Shown: positions 52,485 to 61,314 of the stretch, piece after piece
Layout of the letters: each line of letters opens with the position of its first letter
How positions within the stretch are numbered: the stretch's first letter is position 1
Assembly (NCBI RefSeq): GCF_030693625.1
Contig: NZ_JAUYAF010000027.1
Span: forward strand, 41,153 to 105,152
From: Phenylobacterium sp.
Lineage (GTDB): Bacteria > Pseudomonadota > Alphaproteobacteria > Caulobacterales > Caulobacteraceae
Reading direction: 5' to 3'
Length of the DNA stretch: 64,000 nt
Program-made: the position numbers and the translations under genes
The notes under the pieces: model-generated
Told to the model about the DNA's origin: nothing
Database searches by the model: none
The model's input: the letters and a program-made list of their open reading frames with translations, nothing else

Positions 52485-54599
52485 TCAGGCCGCCGCGTGC
52501 GCCCGGCTCGGCCACTCGGAGAGCACGGCCAGCAGGCGGGCGGTCTCGATAGGCTTGCCGAGGTGGTCGTCCATGCCGGCGTCGAGGCACTTCTGGACCT
52601 GGTCGGGCAGCACATTGGCGGTCATGGCGATGATCGGCAGGCCCCTCAGGCGCGGCAGGTCCAGGGCGCGGATGGCGCGGGTGGCGGTCAGGCCGTCCAT
52701 CACCGGCATCTGCACATCCATCAGCACCAGGTCGAAGACCTGATCGCGCACCTTGGCGATCGCCTGCTCGCCGTTCTCGGCGGTCTCGATGAGCACGTCG
52801 AAGGGGTGCAGCAGGGCGGCGATCAGCTCGCGGTTCACCGCCACGTCCTCCACCACCAGCAGTCGTAGGGGCGCCTCCAGGTCGAGGGTTTCAGGCTCGG
52901 CCTCGACCTCCTCCTCCAGGGCGTCGGTGCGCGGGAGAACCAGCTCGAACCAGAAGGTCGACCCCTCACCGGGAACCGAGCTCGCCCCGAGGGTCCCGCC
53001 CATCAGCTCCACGATGCGCTTGCAGATGGCCAGGCCAAGGCCGGTGCCGCCGTACTGGCGCGACACCGAGGCGTCGGCCTGGGTGAAGCGCTCGAAGAGC
53101 TGCTCAATCTGCTGCTGCGTCACCCCGATGCCGGTGTCGGCGACCTCAACGCGCATCCGGCCGCAGTCGTTGTCGGCAGGCTCCTGGATCAGGGTCACGG
53201 AGACGCCGCCCTGGCGCGTGAACTTGATGGCGTTTGAGAGGAAGTTCAGCAGCACCTGACGGATCCGCGCGGCGTCCCCCAGCAGGGGCTCAATCCTGCC
53301 GCGGGTCTGAACGGTCAGGGTGAGGCCCCTGGCGTGAGCCTGCTCAGTCAGCAGCTCGGCGATGGCGCGGACCGGGGCCTCGGGGTCGAAGGGCCTGGCT
53401 TCCACCTCCACCGCCCCGGCTTCCAGGCGCGAGAAGTCCAGCACGCTGTTGACCAGCTCCAGCAGAGTGGTGCTGGCGTCGTGGATAAGGCCGGAGTGGT
53501 GGGCGTCCTGCGCCTTTAGGCGGGGCGAACGGCGCAGGATGCCGGAGAAGCCGACAATGGCGTTGAGCGGCGTGCGCAGCTCGTGGGTCATATTGGCCAG
53601 GAAGTCGGACTTGGCCGCGGCGGCGTCCTCCGCCCGTTTCCGGGCCTCCACCAGCTCGGTCTCAAGGGCCTTGCGGGCGTCGATCTGGCGCGAGACCGAG
53701 AGGATTTGCGTCGCGCCCTCGGCGGAGGTGATCAGACCGAAATTGGTCTCGACCCAGAGGGCCGAGCCGTTCTTGTGCAACACCCGGTACTGCAGGGTCT
53801 TCTCGCCGCTCTGTTCGGCCAGCTCCGCGAGCTCACGGCGCACCCAGGGGGAGTCCTCAGGGTGCAGGAAGGTGAAGTTGGACGTCTCGAACAGCTCCTC
53901 CACCGAATAGCCCATGGTGGCTTCGATGGAAGGCGACATGTAGCGCCGGCGGCCGTCCAGATCGTTCAGCGCGATGACGTCGGTGATGTTGTCCGCCAGC
54001 ACCTTGTACTGGATCTCGGAGGTGCGCAGGCGCGCCTGGGCCTCCTCGAACTTGCGGCGAATGGCGAGGGTCCGCATCACGCCGTCGATGGCGAAACCGA
54101 AGGCCAGGAGCAGCAGGCCCAGCACCGGCAGCAGGGGCAGGTCCAGGGGATTGGGGCCCAGCAACACCCAGGCCAGCATGCCCGCCCCAGGAAGGGCGCC
54201 ACCCACCACGAAGCCGAGCGGGGACTGGTAGGCGTTGGTCTGGGCGAAGTAGATCACCGACAGCCACAGCACCGTGGCGCAGACCGCGCCGGCCGGGGCG
54301 CCGCTCATCCACAGCAGGGCGCCCAGGGTCATCCAGGAGATGGAGCCCGCCAGCACGGTCGAAAGCTGGGCCAGGCGGAGGGCGGGGCTGGCCTTGAAGC
54401 CCAGATACTGCCGGCGGGAGGCCAGCGCGCAGAGACTCTCTGAGACCGTCTGGAACGCGAGGAAGGCCGCGCAGGCCTGCCAGGGCAACAGGGTTGTCAT
54501 CAGGGCGGCCACGGCGGCGGTGACCGCCATCCGCAGGGGGAAGCCTTCGTAGGTCTTCGCGGCCAGCTCATCGAGGCCGTCATCGAGCAGTGCGCGCAT
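52485..54599 (-). CDS. Hybrid sensor histidine kinase (membrane, PAS, HisKA, HATPase, REC)
   Basis: A membrane hybrid kinase of about 704 residues. The N-terminal third has about six hydrophobic helices without a large periplasmic loop. One PAS domain follows (ITDVIALNDLDGRRRYMSPS to ILSVSRQIDARKAL), then the HisKA box NMTHELRTPLNAIVGF (phosphorylated His) and the HATPase motifs NFLSNAIKF, DTGIGV and GGTGLGLAICKRI. The C-terminal receiver holds DLVLMDVQMPVMDG. No Hpt or partner regulator gene lies next to it, so its output is unknown. The start may be the Met at 54599 (GAGG before it), 54605, or a GTG at 54683. Confidence 0.9.
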   Translation of the reverse strand: MRALLDDGLDELAAKTYEGFPLRMAVTAAVAALMTTLLPWQACAAFLAFQTVSESLCALASRRQYLGFKASPALRLAQLSTVLAGSISWMTLGALLWMSGAPAGAVCATVLWLSVIYFAQTNAYQSPLGFVVGGALPGAGMLAWVLLGPNPLDLPLLPVLGLLLLAFGFAIDGVMRTLAIRRKFEEAQARLRTSEIQYKVLADNITDVIALNDLDGRRRYMSPSIEATMGYSVEELFETSNFTFLHPEDSPWVRRELAELAEQSGEKTLQYRVLHKNGSALWVETNFGLITSAEGATQILSVSRQIDARKALETELVEARKRAEDAAAAKSDFLANMTHELRTPLNAIVGFSGILRRSPRLKAQDAHHSGLIHDASTTLLELVNSVLDFSRLEAGAVEVEARPFDPEAPVRAIAELLTEQAHARGLTLTVQTRGRIEPLLGDAARIRQVLLNFLSNAIKFTRQGGVSVTLIQEPADNDCGRMRVEVADTGIGVTQQQIEQLFERFTQADASVSRQYGGTGLGLAICKRIVELMGGTLGASSVPGEGSTFWFELVLPRTDALEEEVEAEPETLDLEAPLRLLVVEDVAVNRELIAALLHPFDVLIETAENGEQAIAKVRDQVFDLVLMDVQMPVMDGLTATRAIRALDLPRLRGLPIIAMTANVLPDQVQKCLDAGMDDHLGKPIETARLLAVLSEWPSRAHAAA

Positions 54600-54728
54600 C
54601 GCCATCCTCGAAAATCGAGCCAAATCATAGATCTGGGCGTCTTTCGCGAGGGTTACCGTTCGCGGACCGATGCAATCGGACACCTAAGTTGAATTGTCGC
54701 AGGGCTCCCGCCATCCCAGGCTCCGGGC

Positions 54729-55520
54729 ATGAGCCTGATCCATCCCACGGCCGTCATCGCCTCCGGTGCCCGGGTCGCCGAAGGGGTCGAGATCGGCGCC
54801 TATGCCGTGATCGGGCCCCAGGTGGTGCTGGCGACGGGCAATGTCGTGGGCCCGCACGCGGTCATCGAAGGCGCGACGGTGGTGGGACCCGGCAACCGCT
54901 TCCTGCAGTTCTGCGCCATAGGGGCGGGGCCGCAGGTGGACGGCTGGGCGGGGGAGACCGGCGCCCTGGCCATTGGCGGCGGCAACGTCTTCCGGGAGTT
55001 CGTCACCGTCCACGCCTCGACCGGGGTGGAGCCGACGAAGATCGGGTCGCGAAACCTGATCATGACCGGCGCCCACGTGGCCCATGACTGCGTCCTCGGC
55101 GACGACATCCGCCTGGCCAATGCGGCGACACTGGGAGGGCATGTGCAGGTCGCCGACTTCGCCCAGGTCAGCGGCCTCGTGGCCATTCACCAGTACAGCC
55201 GCATCGGGACCCACGCCTTCGTCGCCGGGGGATCCATCGTCACCCAGGACGTGCCGCCCTTCAGCCTGGTGCAGGGAGACCGCGCGCGGCTGGCGGGCCT
55301 GAACGCCATCGGCCTGAAACGGACGGGGGTCACGCCGGCCGAGGTCGCCGAACTGCGCCGCGCCTACCGGACGCTGTTCCTGGGGACGGGGCCGATGGAG
55401 GATCGCCTGGCCGCGGCGCGCCTGAGCGCAGGCGCTCGCACCCTCGTGCTCCTCGACTTCCTGGAAAGCTCCGTCCGCGGCTGCATCTCCACGCCGCGAA
55501 GCCGGAAACTCGCCGCCTAG
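54729..55520 (+). CDS. LpxA-like acyl-ACP:UDP-sugar O-acyltransferase
   Basis: A 263-residue left-handed beta-helix acyltransferase with hexapeptide repeats from MSLIHPTAVIASGARVAEGVEIG onward. The catalytic-type His is in MTGAHVAHDC; the C-terminal helical domain has LRRAYRTLFLGTG. It matches LpxA, the first lipid A enzyme, but the usual VTIHRGT segment reads VTVHAST. It also stands alone rather than in an lpxD-fabZ-lpxA cluster, so it may be a paralogue with another sugar or acyl substrate. Its stop overlaps fabV tail to tail by four bases. Confidence 0.78.
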   Translation: MSLIHPTAVIASGARVAEGVEIGAYAVIGPQVVLATGNVVGPHAVIEGATVVGPGNRFLQFCAIGAGPQVDGWAGETGALAIGGGNVFREFVTVHASTGVEPTKIGSRNLIMTGAHVAHDCVLGDDIRLANAATLGGHVQVADFAQVSGLVAIHQYSRIGTHAFVAGGSIVTQDVPPFSLVQGDRARLAGLNAIGLKRTGVTPAEVAELRRAYRTLFLGTGPMEDRLAAARLSAGARTLVLLDFLESSVRGCISTPRSRKLAA

Positions 55521-56695
55521 CCGACCGCCGGAACCACCTGCGGATCCTGCTCGGCGGCATAGTCGACGCCGGCCAGGCCAAACCCGAAGATTTTCAGGAA
55601 GTCGCTCCGGAAGCCCGCCAGGTCGGCCAGCTCCGGCAGGGTCTGGGTGGAGATCTGCGCCCAGCGGCGCTTGACCTCGGCCTGGACCGGCTCGGACAGC
55701 TCCCAGTCGTCCAGCCGCAGGCGGCCGGCGTCGTCCAGGGCCTCAGGGCCGGGCAGGACCGTGCGGAACAGGCGGTCGATCTGCTCGATACAGCCCTCGT
55801 GCAGGCCCATCTCCTTCATCACCTTGAACAGCACCACGCCATAGAGCGGCACCACTGGGATCGCCGAGGAGGCCTGGGTCACCACCGCCTTCAGGGAGAC
55901 GACCCGGGCGGCGCCGGCGCCGTGCTCCGCGCGGATGGCGGCCGCGGCGCGGTCGAGGTCTTCCTTGGCCTTGCCCAGGGTGGCCTTCCAGTAGATCGGC
56001 CAGGTCAGTTCCGAGCCGATATAGGTGTAGCTCAGGGTCTTGAAGCCGGGGGCCAGGACGCCGCCGGCCGATAGGGCGGCGATCCACATCTCCCAGTCCT
56101 CGCCGCCCATGACCGCCACCGTGCCGGCAGTCTCCTCAGGCGTGGCGGGCTGCAGTTCGGTCTCGAAGACCTCACCCTTGTCGGTGTTCAGGGTCTTGAC
56201 CGTGACCGGCGCCCCCAGGGGCTTGATGGCCGAGCGGAAGGTCTCCCCGGTCTTGGGGTGGGTGCGGACAGGCGCGGCCATGGAATAGATCACCAGGTCC
56301 ACCTGGCCCAGGTGCTCGGCGATGGCGGCGACCGTCTGGGCCTTCACCTCGTCGGAGAAGGCGTCGCCGTCCAGGGTGACCGCCTTGCGGCCGGCCTTGG
56401 CGGCCTGCGCCTCGAAGGCGCGGTTGTTGTACCAGCCGGCCGAGGCGGTCTTGGTCTCAGAGGGGGACTTCTCGAAGGAGACGCCGACGGTGTCGGCCCC
56501 GCCGCCGAAGGTCGCCACGATCCTTGAGGCCAGGCCGTAGCCGGCCGAACAGCCGAGCACCAGCACCCGCTTGGCCATGCCCGGAACCTCGCCCTTGCCC
56601 GCCACATAGCCCACCTGCTGGCGGACGTTCATGGCGCAGCCCTCGGGATGGGCGGTGGTGCAGATGAAGCCGCGGATACGGGGCTCGATGATCAT
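55517..56695 (-). CDS. fabV: Trans-2-enoyl-ACP/CoA reductase FabV
   Basis: A 392-residue NADH-dependent enoyl reductase, an isozyme of FabI that is naturally insensitive to triclosan. The N-terminal PRIRGFICTTAHPEGC, the cofactor loop RVLVLGCSAGYGLASRIV and the FabV active-site pattern Tyr-X8-Lys (IYWKATLGKAK) are seen. It reduces the double bond in fatty acid elongation. The start is the ATG at 56695 (MIIEPRIRGF); the upstream in-frame Met is unlikely. Confidence 0.94.
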   Translation of the reverse strand: MIIEPRIRGFICTTAHPEGCAMNVRQQVGYVAGKGEVPGMAKRVLVLGCSAGYGLASRIVATFGGGADTVGVSFEKSPSETKTASAGWYNNRAFEAQAAKAGRKAVTLDGDAFSDEVKAQTVAAIAEHLGQVDLVIYSMAAPVRTHPKTGETFRSAIKPLGAPVTVKTLNTDKGEVFETELQPATPEETAGTVAVMGGEDWEMWIAALSAGGVLAPGFKTLSYTYIGSELTWPIYWKATLGKAKEDLDRAAAAIRAEHGAGAARVVSLKAVVTQASSAIPVVPLYGVVLFKVMKEMGLHEGCIEQIDRLFRTVLPGPEALDDAGRLRLDDWELSEPVQAEVKRRWAQISTQTLPELADLAGFRSDFLKIFGFGLAGVDYAAEQDPQVVPAVG

Positions 56696-56754
56696 GGGCG
56701 CCTCTTTTCGTGGAGGCGGAAGATACACCGGCGCGCGATCAGGGAAAGCTGGAG

Positions 56755-59145
56755 TTAAGGCGGCGGGCCCACCAGGACTTCGCGCTTGCCGGCGTGGTTG
56801 GCGGGGCTGACGACGCCTTCGTTCTCCATCCGCTCGATCAGCGAGGCGGCGCGGTTGTAGCCGATCTGCAGGCGGCGCTGGACGTAGGAGGTCGAGGCCT
56901 TCTTGTCCCGGGTCACGACGGCCACGGCGCGGTCGTAGAGATCGTCCCCCGATCCGCCCTCGTCGAAACCGCCCTCGCCTTCGCCGTCCTCGTCGTCGCC
57001 GCCGGCGGTGACCTCTTCCAGATACTGCGGCTGGCCCTGCTCGCGCAGGAACTTGGCCACGGCCTCCACCTCGCCGTCGGAGACGAAGGGCCCGTGCAGG
57101 CGGGTCACGCGGCCGCCGCCGGCCATGTAGAGCATGTCGCCCTGGCCCAGCAGCTGCTCGGCGCCCTGCTCGCCCAGGATGGTGCGGCTGTCGATCTTCG
57201 ACGTGACCTGGAAGGAAATCCGGGTCGGGAAGTTGGCCTTGATGGTGCCGGTGATGACATCCACCGACGGGCGCTGGGTGGCCATCACCAGGTGGATGCC
57301 GGCGGCCCGGGCCATCTGGGCCAGGCGTTGCACCGCGCCCTCGACGTCCTTGCCGGCCACCATCATCAGGTCGGCGACCTCGTCGATGATCACCACCAGA
57401 TAGGGCATGGCCTCGGGATTGATCTTCTCGCTCTCGTAGATCGGGCGGCCGGCGTCGTCGAAGCCGGTCTGCACGGTCCGCTCGAAGTGCTCGCCCTTGG
57501 CGGCGGCCTCGCGGGCCCGGTCGTTATAGGAGGCGACGTTGCGCACCCCGATCTTCGACATCCGCCGATAGCGGTCCTCCATCTCACGCACAGTCCACTT
57601 GAGCGCGACGATGGCCTTCTTGGGATCGGTGACCACGGGGGCCAGCAGGTGCGGGATGCCGTCGTAGACCGACAGCTCCAGCATCTTCGGGTCGATCATG
57701 ATGAACCGGCACTGCTCCGGCGGCAGGCGGTAGAGGATCGACAGGATCATGGCGTTGACCCCCACCGACTTGCCCGACCCGGTGGTCCCGGCGATCAGGA
57801 GGTGGGGCATCTTCGACAGGTCGGCGATGTAGGGCTCGCCGCCGATGGTCTCGCCCAGCGCCATGGGCAGGGCCGAATTCGACTTCTCGTATTCACTGCT
57901 GCCCAGCAGGTCGCGCAGATAGACGGTCTCGCGCCGCGCATTGGGCAGTTCGATGCCGATGGCGTTGCGGCCGGGCACCACGCTGACGCGGCAGGCGGCG
58001 ACGGACATGGAGCGCGCGATGTCGTCCGACAGCGCCACGACCCGTGCCGATTTCACCCCGGCGGCCGGGACCAGCTCATAGAGGGTGACCACCGGACCGG
58101 GGCGGATCTGGTCGATGGCGCCCTTGACCCCGAACTCGGCCAGCACGCTTTCCAGCAGCTGGGCGTTCTGGCGCAGGGCGCCTTCGTCGAACTGGCTGGC
58201 GCGGGGCTTGGGCTTGGCCAGCATGGCCAGTTCGGGCAGGGCGAAGCCGCCGGTCTTTACGAAATCGAAGGCGCCCTGGGCCTCGCGCAGCTCGCGGCCG
58301 GACTCCTTGGGCCCGGCCTTGGGGATCTTCACCGCCACCGGGGCGGCGAAGGGCTCCAGGGCGACAGGCGCCGGCGGGGGCTCGGGATCGGGCAGGGGGG
58401 CCGCCTTGGGCGCGCCTGGCAGGGAGGCGGCGGGGATCCGCTCCTCCGGCGTCGCCTTGGCGCTGGCGCGGCGGGCGACCGAGGGGCGGAGGGGCTTGGC
58501 CTCAGGCTGGGCCTTGGGCTGGAGGGCTGAGGCCAGCCAGGCGGCGCTAGCGCCCAGGTCCAGGCGGCGAAGGCCAAAGGCGTAGCCCAGGCCCGCGGCG
58601 GCGGCCGCCGCCAGCAGGAGAGCGGCGATCAGGGTGGCTCCGGGCAGTCGGGCGAAGGCCAGAACGCTAGCGAGCCCATGCAGCACGCCGTCCCCCCAGA
58701 ACCCGCCCAGGCCCTTGGCCAGCGGCCAGGCGGCGGGGGCCGGCGGCGCGGCCAGCAGGCCGGCCAGCGCCAGCAGGCCCAGGGTCCCGATGGCGGCGCG
58801 CAGCCGCACCTGGCCCCGGGTCTCGTCGGGACGCGCGGACACCGCGCGATAGAGCCCAAACAGCACCATCAGAAGGGCCGCGACGCCGGCCGCGAGGCCC
58901 AGGGACTGGATGCCGATATCGGCGGCGGTGGCGCCGGGCCCGCCCAGGGCGTTGGCGGCGGCGAACGGGGAAGCGGCGTTCAGGCTGGGGTCGGCGGCGT
59001 TGTAGGTGGCCAGGGCCACGGCGAAGGCCGCGCCGGAGGCCGCGATCACGCCGCCTCGAAGGCGCGCGGTGGTCGGATGAGTCCAGGCCAGGCCCGCAAT
59101 GTGCAGCCCCAACTCCAAACCCGTCTTTCGCGCCACCCGCGCCAT
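56755..59145 (-). CDS. ftsK: DNA translocase FtsK
   Basis: A 796-residue septal DNA pump that clears chromosome termini and activates XerCD. The N-terminal 200 residues hold about four transmembrane helices. A Pro/Ala-rich linker of about 100 residues follows. The motor domain has Walker A IAGTTGSGKSVGVNAM and Walker B YLVVIIDEVADLMM; the C-terminal gamma winged helix (YDRAVAVVTRDKKASTSYVQRRLQIGYNRAA split by usual spacing) reads KOPS-type polar sequences. The linker is short compared with enterobacterial FtsK. A candidate CtrA box lies 49 bases upstream. Confidence 0.95.
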   Translation of the reverse strand: MARVARKTGLELGLHIAGLAWTHPTTARLRGGVIAASGAAFAVALATYNAADPSLNAASPFAAANALGGPGATAADIGIQSLGLAAGVAALLMVLFGLYRAVSARPDETRGQVRLRAAIGTLGLLALAGLLAAPPAPAAWPLAKGLGGFWGDGVLHGLASVLAFARLPGATLIAALLLAAAAAAGLGYAFGLRRLDLGASAAWLASALQPKAQPEAKPLRPSVARRASAKATPEERIPAASLPGAPKAAPLPDPEPPPAPVALEPFAAPVAVKIPKAGPKESGRELREAQGAFDFVKTGGFALPELAMLAKPKPRASQFDEGALRQNAQLLESVLAEFGVKGAIDQIRPGPVVTLYELVPAAGVKSARVVALSDDIARSMSVAACRVSVVPGRNAIGIELPNARRETVYLRDLLGSSEYEKSNSALPMALGETIGGEPYIADLSKMPHLLIAGTTGSGKSVGVNAMILSILYRLPPEQCRFIMIDPKMLELSVYDGIPHLLAPVVTDPKKAIVALKWTVREMEDRYRRMSKIGVRNVASYNDRAREAAAKGEHFERTVQTGFDDAGRPIYESEKINPEAMPYLVVIIDEVADLMMVAGKDVEGAVQRLAQMARAAGIHLVMATQRPSVDVITGTIKANFPTRISFQVTSKIDSRTILGEQGAEQLLGQGDMLYMAGGGRVTRLHGPFVSDGEVEAVAKFLREQGQPQYLEEVTAGGDDEDGEGEGGFDEGGSGDDLYDRAVAVVTRDKKASTSYVQRRLQIGYNRAASLIERMENEGVVSPANHAGKREVLVGPPP

Positions 59146-59193
59146 ACACCTACGCTCCCATTCTGGAAGTCTCAGTCTATGGGCGTCAGGTGG

Positions 59194-59208
59194 TTAAGAG
59201 GCGTTTAC
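59194..59208 (+). promoter_or_regulatory. Candidate CtrA box between ftsK and the 59297 gene
   Basis: TTAA-GAGGCGT-TTAC, seven of eight fixed positions of TTAA-N7-TTAA. It lies in the 151-base divergent gap, 49 bases from the ftsK start and 89 bases from the other gene. Cell-cycle control of ftsK would make sense, but one mismatch and the lack of a mapped promoter keep this tentative. Confidence 0.42.
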
Positions 59209-59296
59209 CTCGGCTGCGACCGATCGCGCTTTCTGTGGACGCCCGGCCCGCAATCGCAATTCCACTTTCCGGCGATCCGCATTAGGACTTTGCGTC

Positions 59297-59719
59297 ATGT
59301 GGAGCATGCCGCGCAGCGTCTTGAGAGTTGTGGCCGTGATCATCGGCCTCTGCGCCGTTAGCGGCTTTGTCCTCGGCGTGCGCGGGGCGCCGGAGAAGGC
59401 GCGGTTGCCGGGGGAGGGCGCGCCGGGCGCCGCCGCCGGGGTCCAGCTTCAGGCCACGGACGCCAAGCCCCTCGACGACACCGCCCTGGCCCCACCGCCC
59501 CCCGTGGTGGAGAAGGTCGAGGAAGAAAAGAAGCCGGAAGAGAAAAAGCCGGCGGCCGATCCCCTCGACCTCGCCGCCGACCAGGTCCCGCCAGTGGCCG
59601 TGGCCACCGCGGCGCCGGCCAGGCCCGCGCCGCCGAAGCCGGTTACGCCGCCGGCCGCCGAAGACCGCGTCGGCGACCTGCTGGACGGCATCACGCCGGC
59701 CGAAGAGCCGCCGCACTGA
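59297..59719 (+). CDS. Proline-rich single-span membrane protein, unknown
   Basis: A 140-residue protein with one hydrophobic N-terminal helix (SVLRVVAVIIGLCAVSGFVLG), then a proline, alanine and charged region with runs such as VEKVEEEKKPEEKKPAADPLD and PARPAPPKPVTPPAA. It looks like a membrane-anchored linker protein, in style like TonB-type periplasmic arms, but no C-terminal TonB domain exists. I do not recognise a family. It is divergent from ftsK and shares its upstream region. Confidence 0.6.
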   Translation: MWSMPRSVLRVVAVIIGLCAVSGFVLGVRGAPEKARLPGEGAPGAAAGVQLQATDAKPLDDTALAPPPPVVEKVEEEKKPEEKKPAADPLDLAADQVPPVAVATAAPARPAPPKPVTPPAAEDRVGDLLDGITPAEEPPH

Positions 59720-59722
59720 ACA

Positions 59723-60631
59723 TCAGGCCGTCGGCTTGAACGCCTTCGGCTTCACCCCGTGCGCGGCGAAGTGGGCCAGCATGCGCCACCAGGCGTCGGC
59801 GGCGGCCTTGGGATCGTAGGAGGCGCGGTAATCGGCATGGAAGCCGTGCTGGCTGTCGGGATAGACAATGATTTCGCTGCCCTTCTTCCTGGCCGCCAGC
59901 AGCGCCGCGCGCATGGCCTCGACGTCGGCCAGGGGGATGCCCGCGTCCTTGCCCGCATAGAGGCCGATCACCGGGGCCTTCAGCTCGCCCGCCAGCTGGA
60001 TGGGCCATTGGCGGCCGGGTTCGCCCAGGAAGTCGCCGGGCTTGGGCGGCGCGAGCCGGCCGTACCAGGCCGCGCCGGCCTTGAAGTCCTTGCGTCGCTC
60101 GCAGGCCAGCCAGGTGACCGCCCCACCCCAGCAGAAGCCGGTGATCCCCATCTTGCCCTTGTCGGCGTACTTCTGGGTTTTGAGGAAGGCCACGGTGGCG
60201 TCGAGGTCGCCCATAACCTGGCCGTCGCTGGCGGCGGAGACGATACGGCGGATCTCGGCGAAGTCGTTGATCGTCGAGGGGTCTCCGGCGCGGACGAAGA
60301 AGTCGGGGGCGATGGCCACGTAGCCCAGCCGGGCCAGCCGGCGGCAGGTGTCACGGATGTATTCGTGCACCCCGAACACCTCGCAGACCACGACGACGAC
60401 GGGGAAGCGGCCCTTGGCGGCCGGCCGGGCGACGAAGGCCGGTATGGCGCGGTCGCTGGCCGCCACCTGCACCGTCTCGGTGATCAGGCCGTCGGCGGGC
60501 GTGGTGATGGGCTCGGCGCTGGCCGAAAGCGCATAGACCGCATAGCCGCCGAACACGGCGCCGGCCAATGCGCGGCGCGACAGGTTCAGGTCTTCGGGCT
60601 TGGTCCCCTCGGGACGGGTCAGGGTGATCAT
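59723..60631 (-). CDS. Dienelactone hydrolase family protein, exported
   Basis: A 302-residue hydrolase. The N-terminus holds a twin-Arg-type signal (NLSRRALAGAVFGGYAVYALSASA), so it is probably exported by Tat. The nucleophile Cys lies in GITGFCWGGAVTWLACER, the catalytic His in YPDSQHGFHADYR, and VVVVVCEVFGVHEYIRDTCRRLARLGY is the family signature. It is larger than the cytoplasmic type at 34623 and its substrate is unknown. It ends four bases from the opposing membrane-protein gene. Confidence 0.87.
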   Translation of the reverse strand: MITLTRPEGTKPEDLNLSRRALAGAVFGGYAVYALSASAEPITTPADGLITETVQVAASDRAIPAFVARPAAKGRFPVVVVVCEVFGVHEYIRDTCRRLARLGYVAIAPDFFVRAGDPSTINDFAEIRRIVSAASDGQVMGDLDATVAFLKTQKYADKGKMGITGFCWGGAVTWLACERRKDFKAGAAWYGRLAPPKPGDFLGEPGRQWPIQLAGELKAPVIGLYAGKDAGIPLADVEAMRAALLAARKKGSEIIVYPDSQHGFHADYRASYDPKAAADAWWRMLAHFAAHGVKPKAFKPTA

Positions 60632-60677
60632 GAGCGGGCCTCCCAGGCGTTGTTGATCCGATCCTGGGGCGCGGCCC

Positions 60678-61295
60678 CTAAGGAGTCAAAGGCCCCGCCC
60701 GTCTGAGGGTCAGGTTGATCCGCCCGCCGCCGGGGATCAGCCGCGACGAGCCCGCCAGGATGCGGTCGACTCCATGGTGGAACAGCCTCGCCTCACCGGC
60801 CAGGACGCAGACGTCACCCGAGGTGAGCCGCATGGAGGTCGTCGGATCGTTGCGCCTGAGGCCCCCCAGCCGGAAGACGGCGGTGTCGCCAAGCGAGACC
60901 GACAGCACTGGGAACGAGAAGTCCGCCTCGTCCCGGTCCTGGTGCAGGCCCATGCGGGCGTCGCCGCGGTAGAGGTTCACCAGGCAGGCGTCGGGGGGCG
61001 TTTGGGGATCAGCCAGTTCGGCCCATAGATCCAGGAGGACCCCAGGGATGGGCGGCCAGGGCCCGCCTGTCTCGGGATGCTCAGACTGGTAGCGATAGCC
61101 CCGGGCGTCGGTGAACCAGCCCAACGGCCCGAGGTTCGTGGTCTCCACGCTCATGGCTTTGCCGCCCGGGGTGATGGGCTTGTAGAAGGGCGCGGCCTGG
61201 CTAAGGGCCAGCACCTCGGCCGCCAGGGCCGCCTGGGCCTCAAGGCTGAGCTTGCCGGGCCAGAGCCGAAAGCCGGTGGTCGTCGAAACGGTCAT
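60678..61295 (-). CDS. alkB: AlkB-type DNA repair dioxygenase
   Basis: A 205-residue 2-oxoglutarate/Fe(II) dioxygenase that removes methyl groups from 1-methyladenine and 3-methylcytosine in DNA. The iron ligands are the His and Asp of MGLHQDRDEADFSFPVLSVSLGD and the His of RLFHHGVDRI. The 2-oxoglutarate Arg lies in GGGRINLTLRR, and GYRYQSEHPETGGPWPPIP is a lid segment. The ATG at 61295 gives the family length. It is divergent from the metallopeptidase-like gene 20 bases away. Confidence 0.93.
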   Translation of the reverse strand: MTVSTTTGFRLWPGKLSLEAQAALAAEVLALSQAAPFYKPITPGGKAMSVETTNLGPLGWFTDARGYRYQSEHPETGGPWPPIPGVLLDLWAELADPQTPPDACLVNLYRGDARMGLHQDRDEADFSFPVLSVSLGDTAVFRLGGLRRNDPTTSMRLTSGDVCVLAGEARLFHHGVDRILAGSSRLIPGGGRINLTLRRAGPLTP

Positions 61296-61314
61296 GACCC
61301 GCCATATAGGCCCT

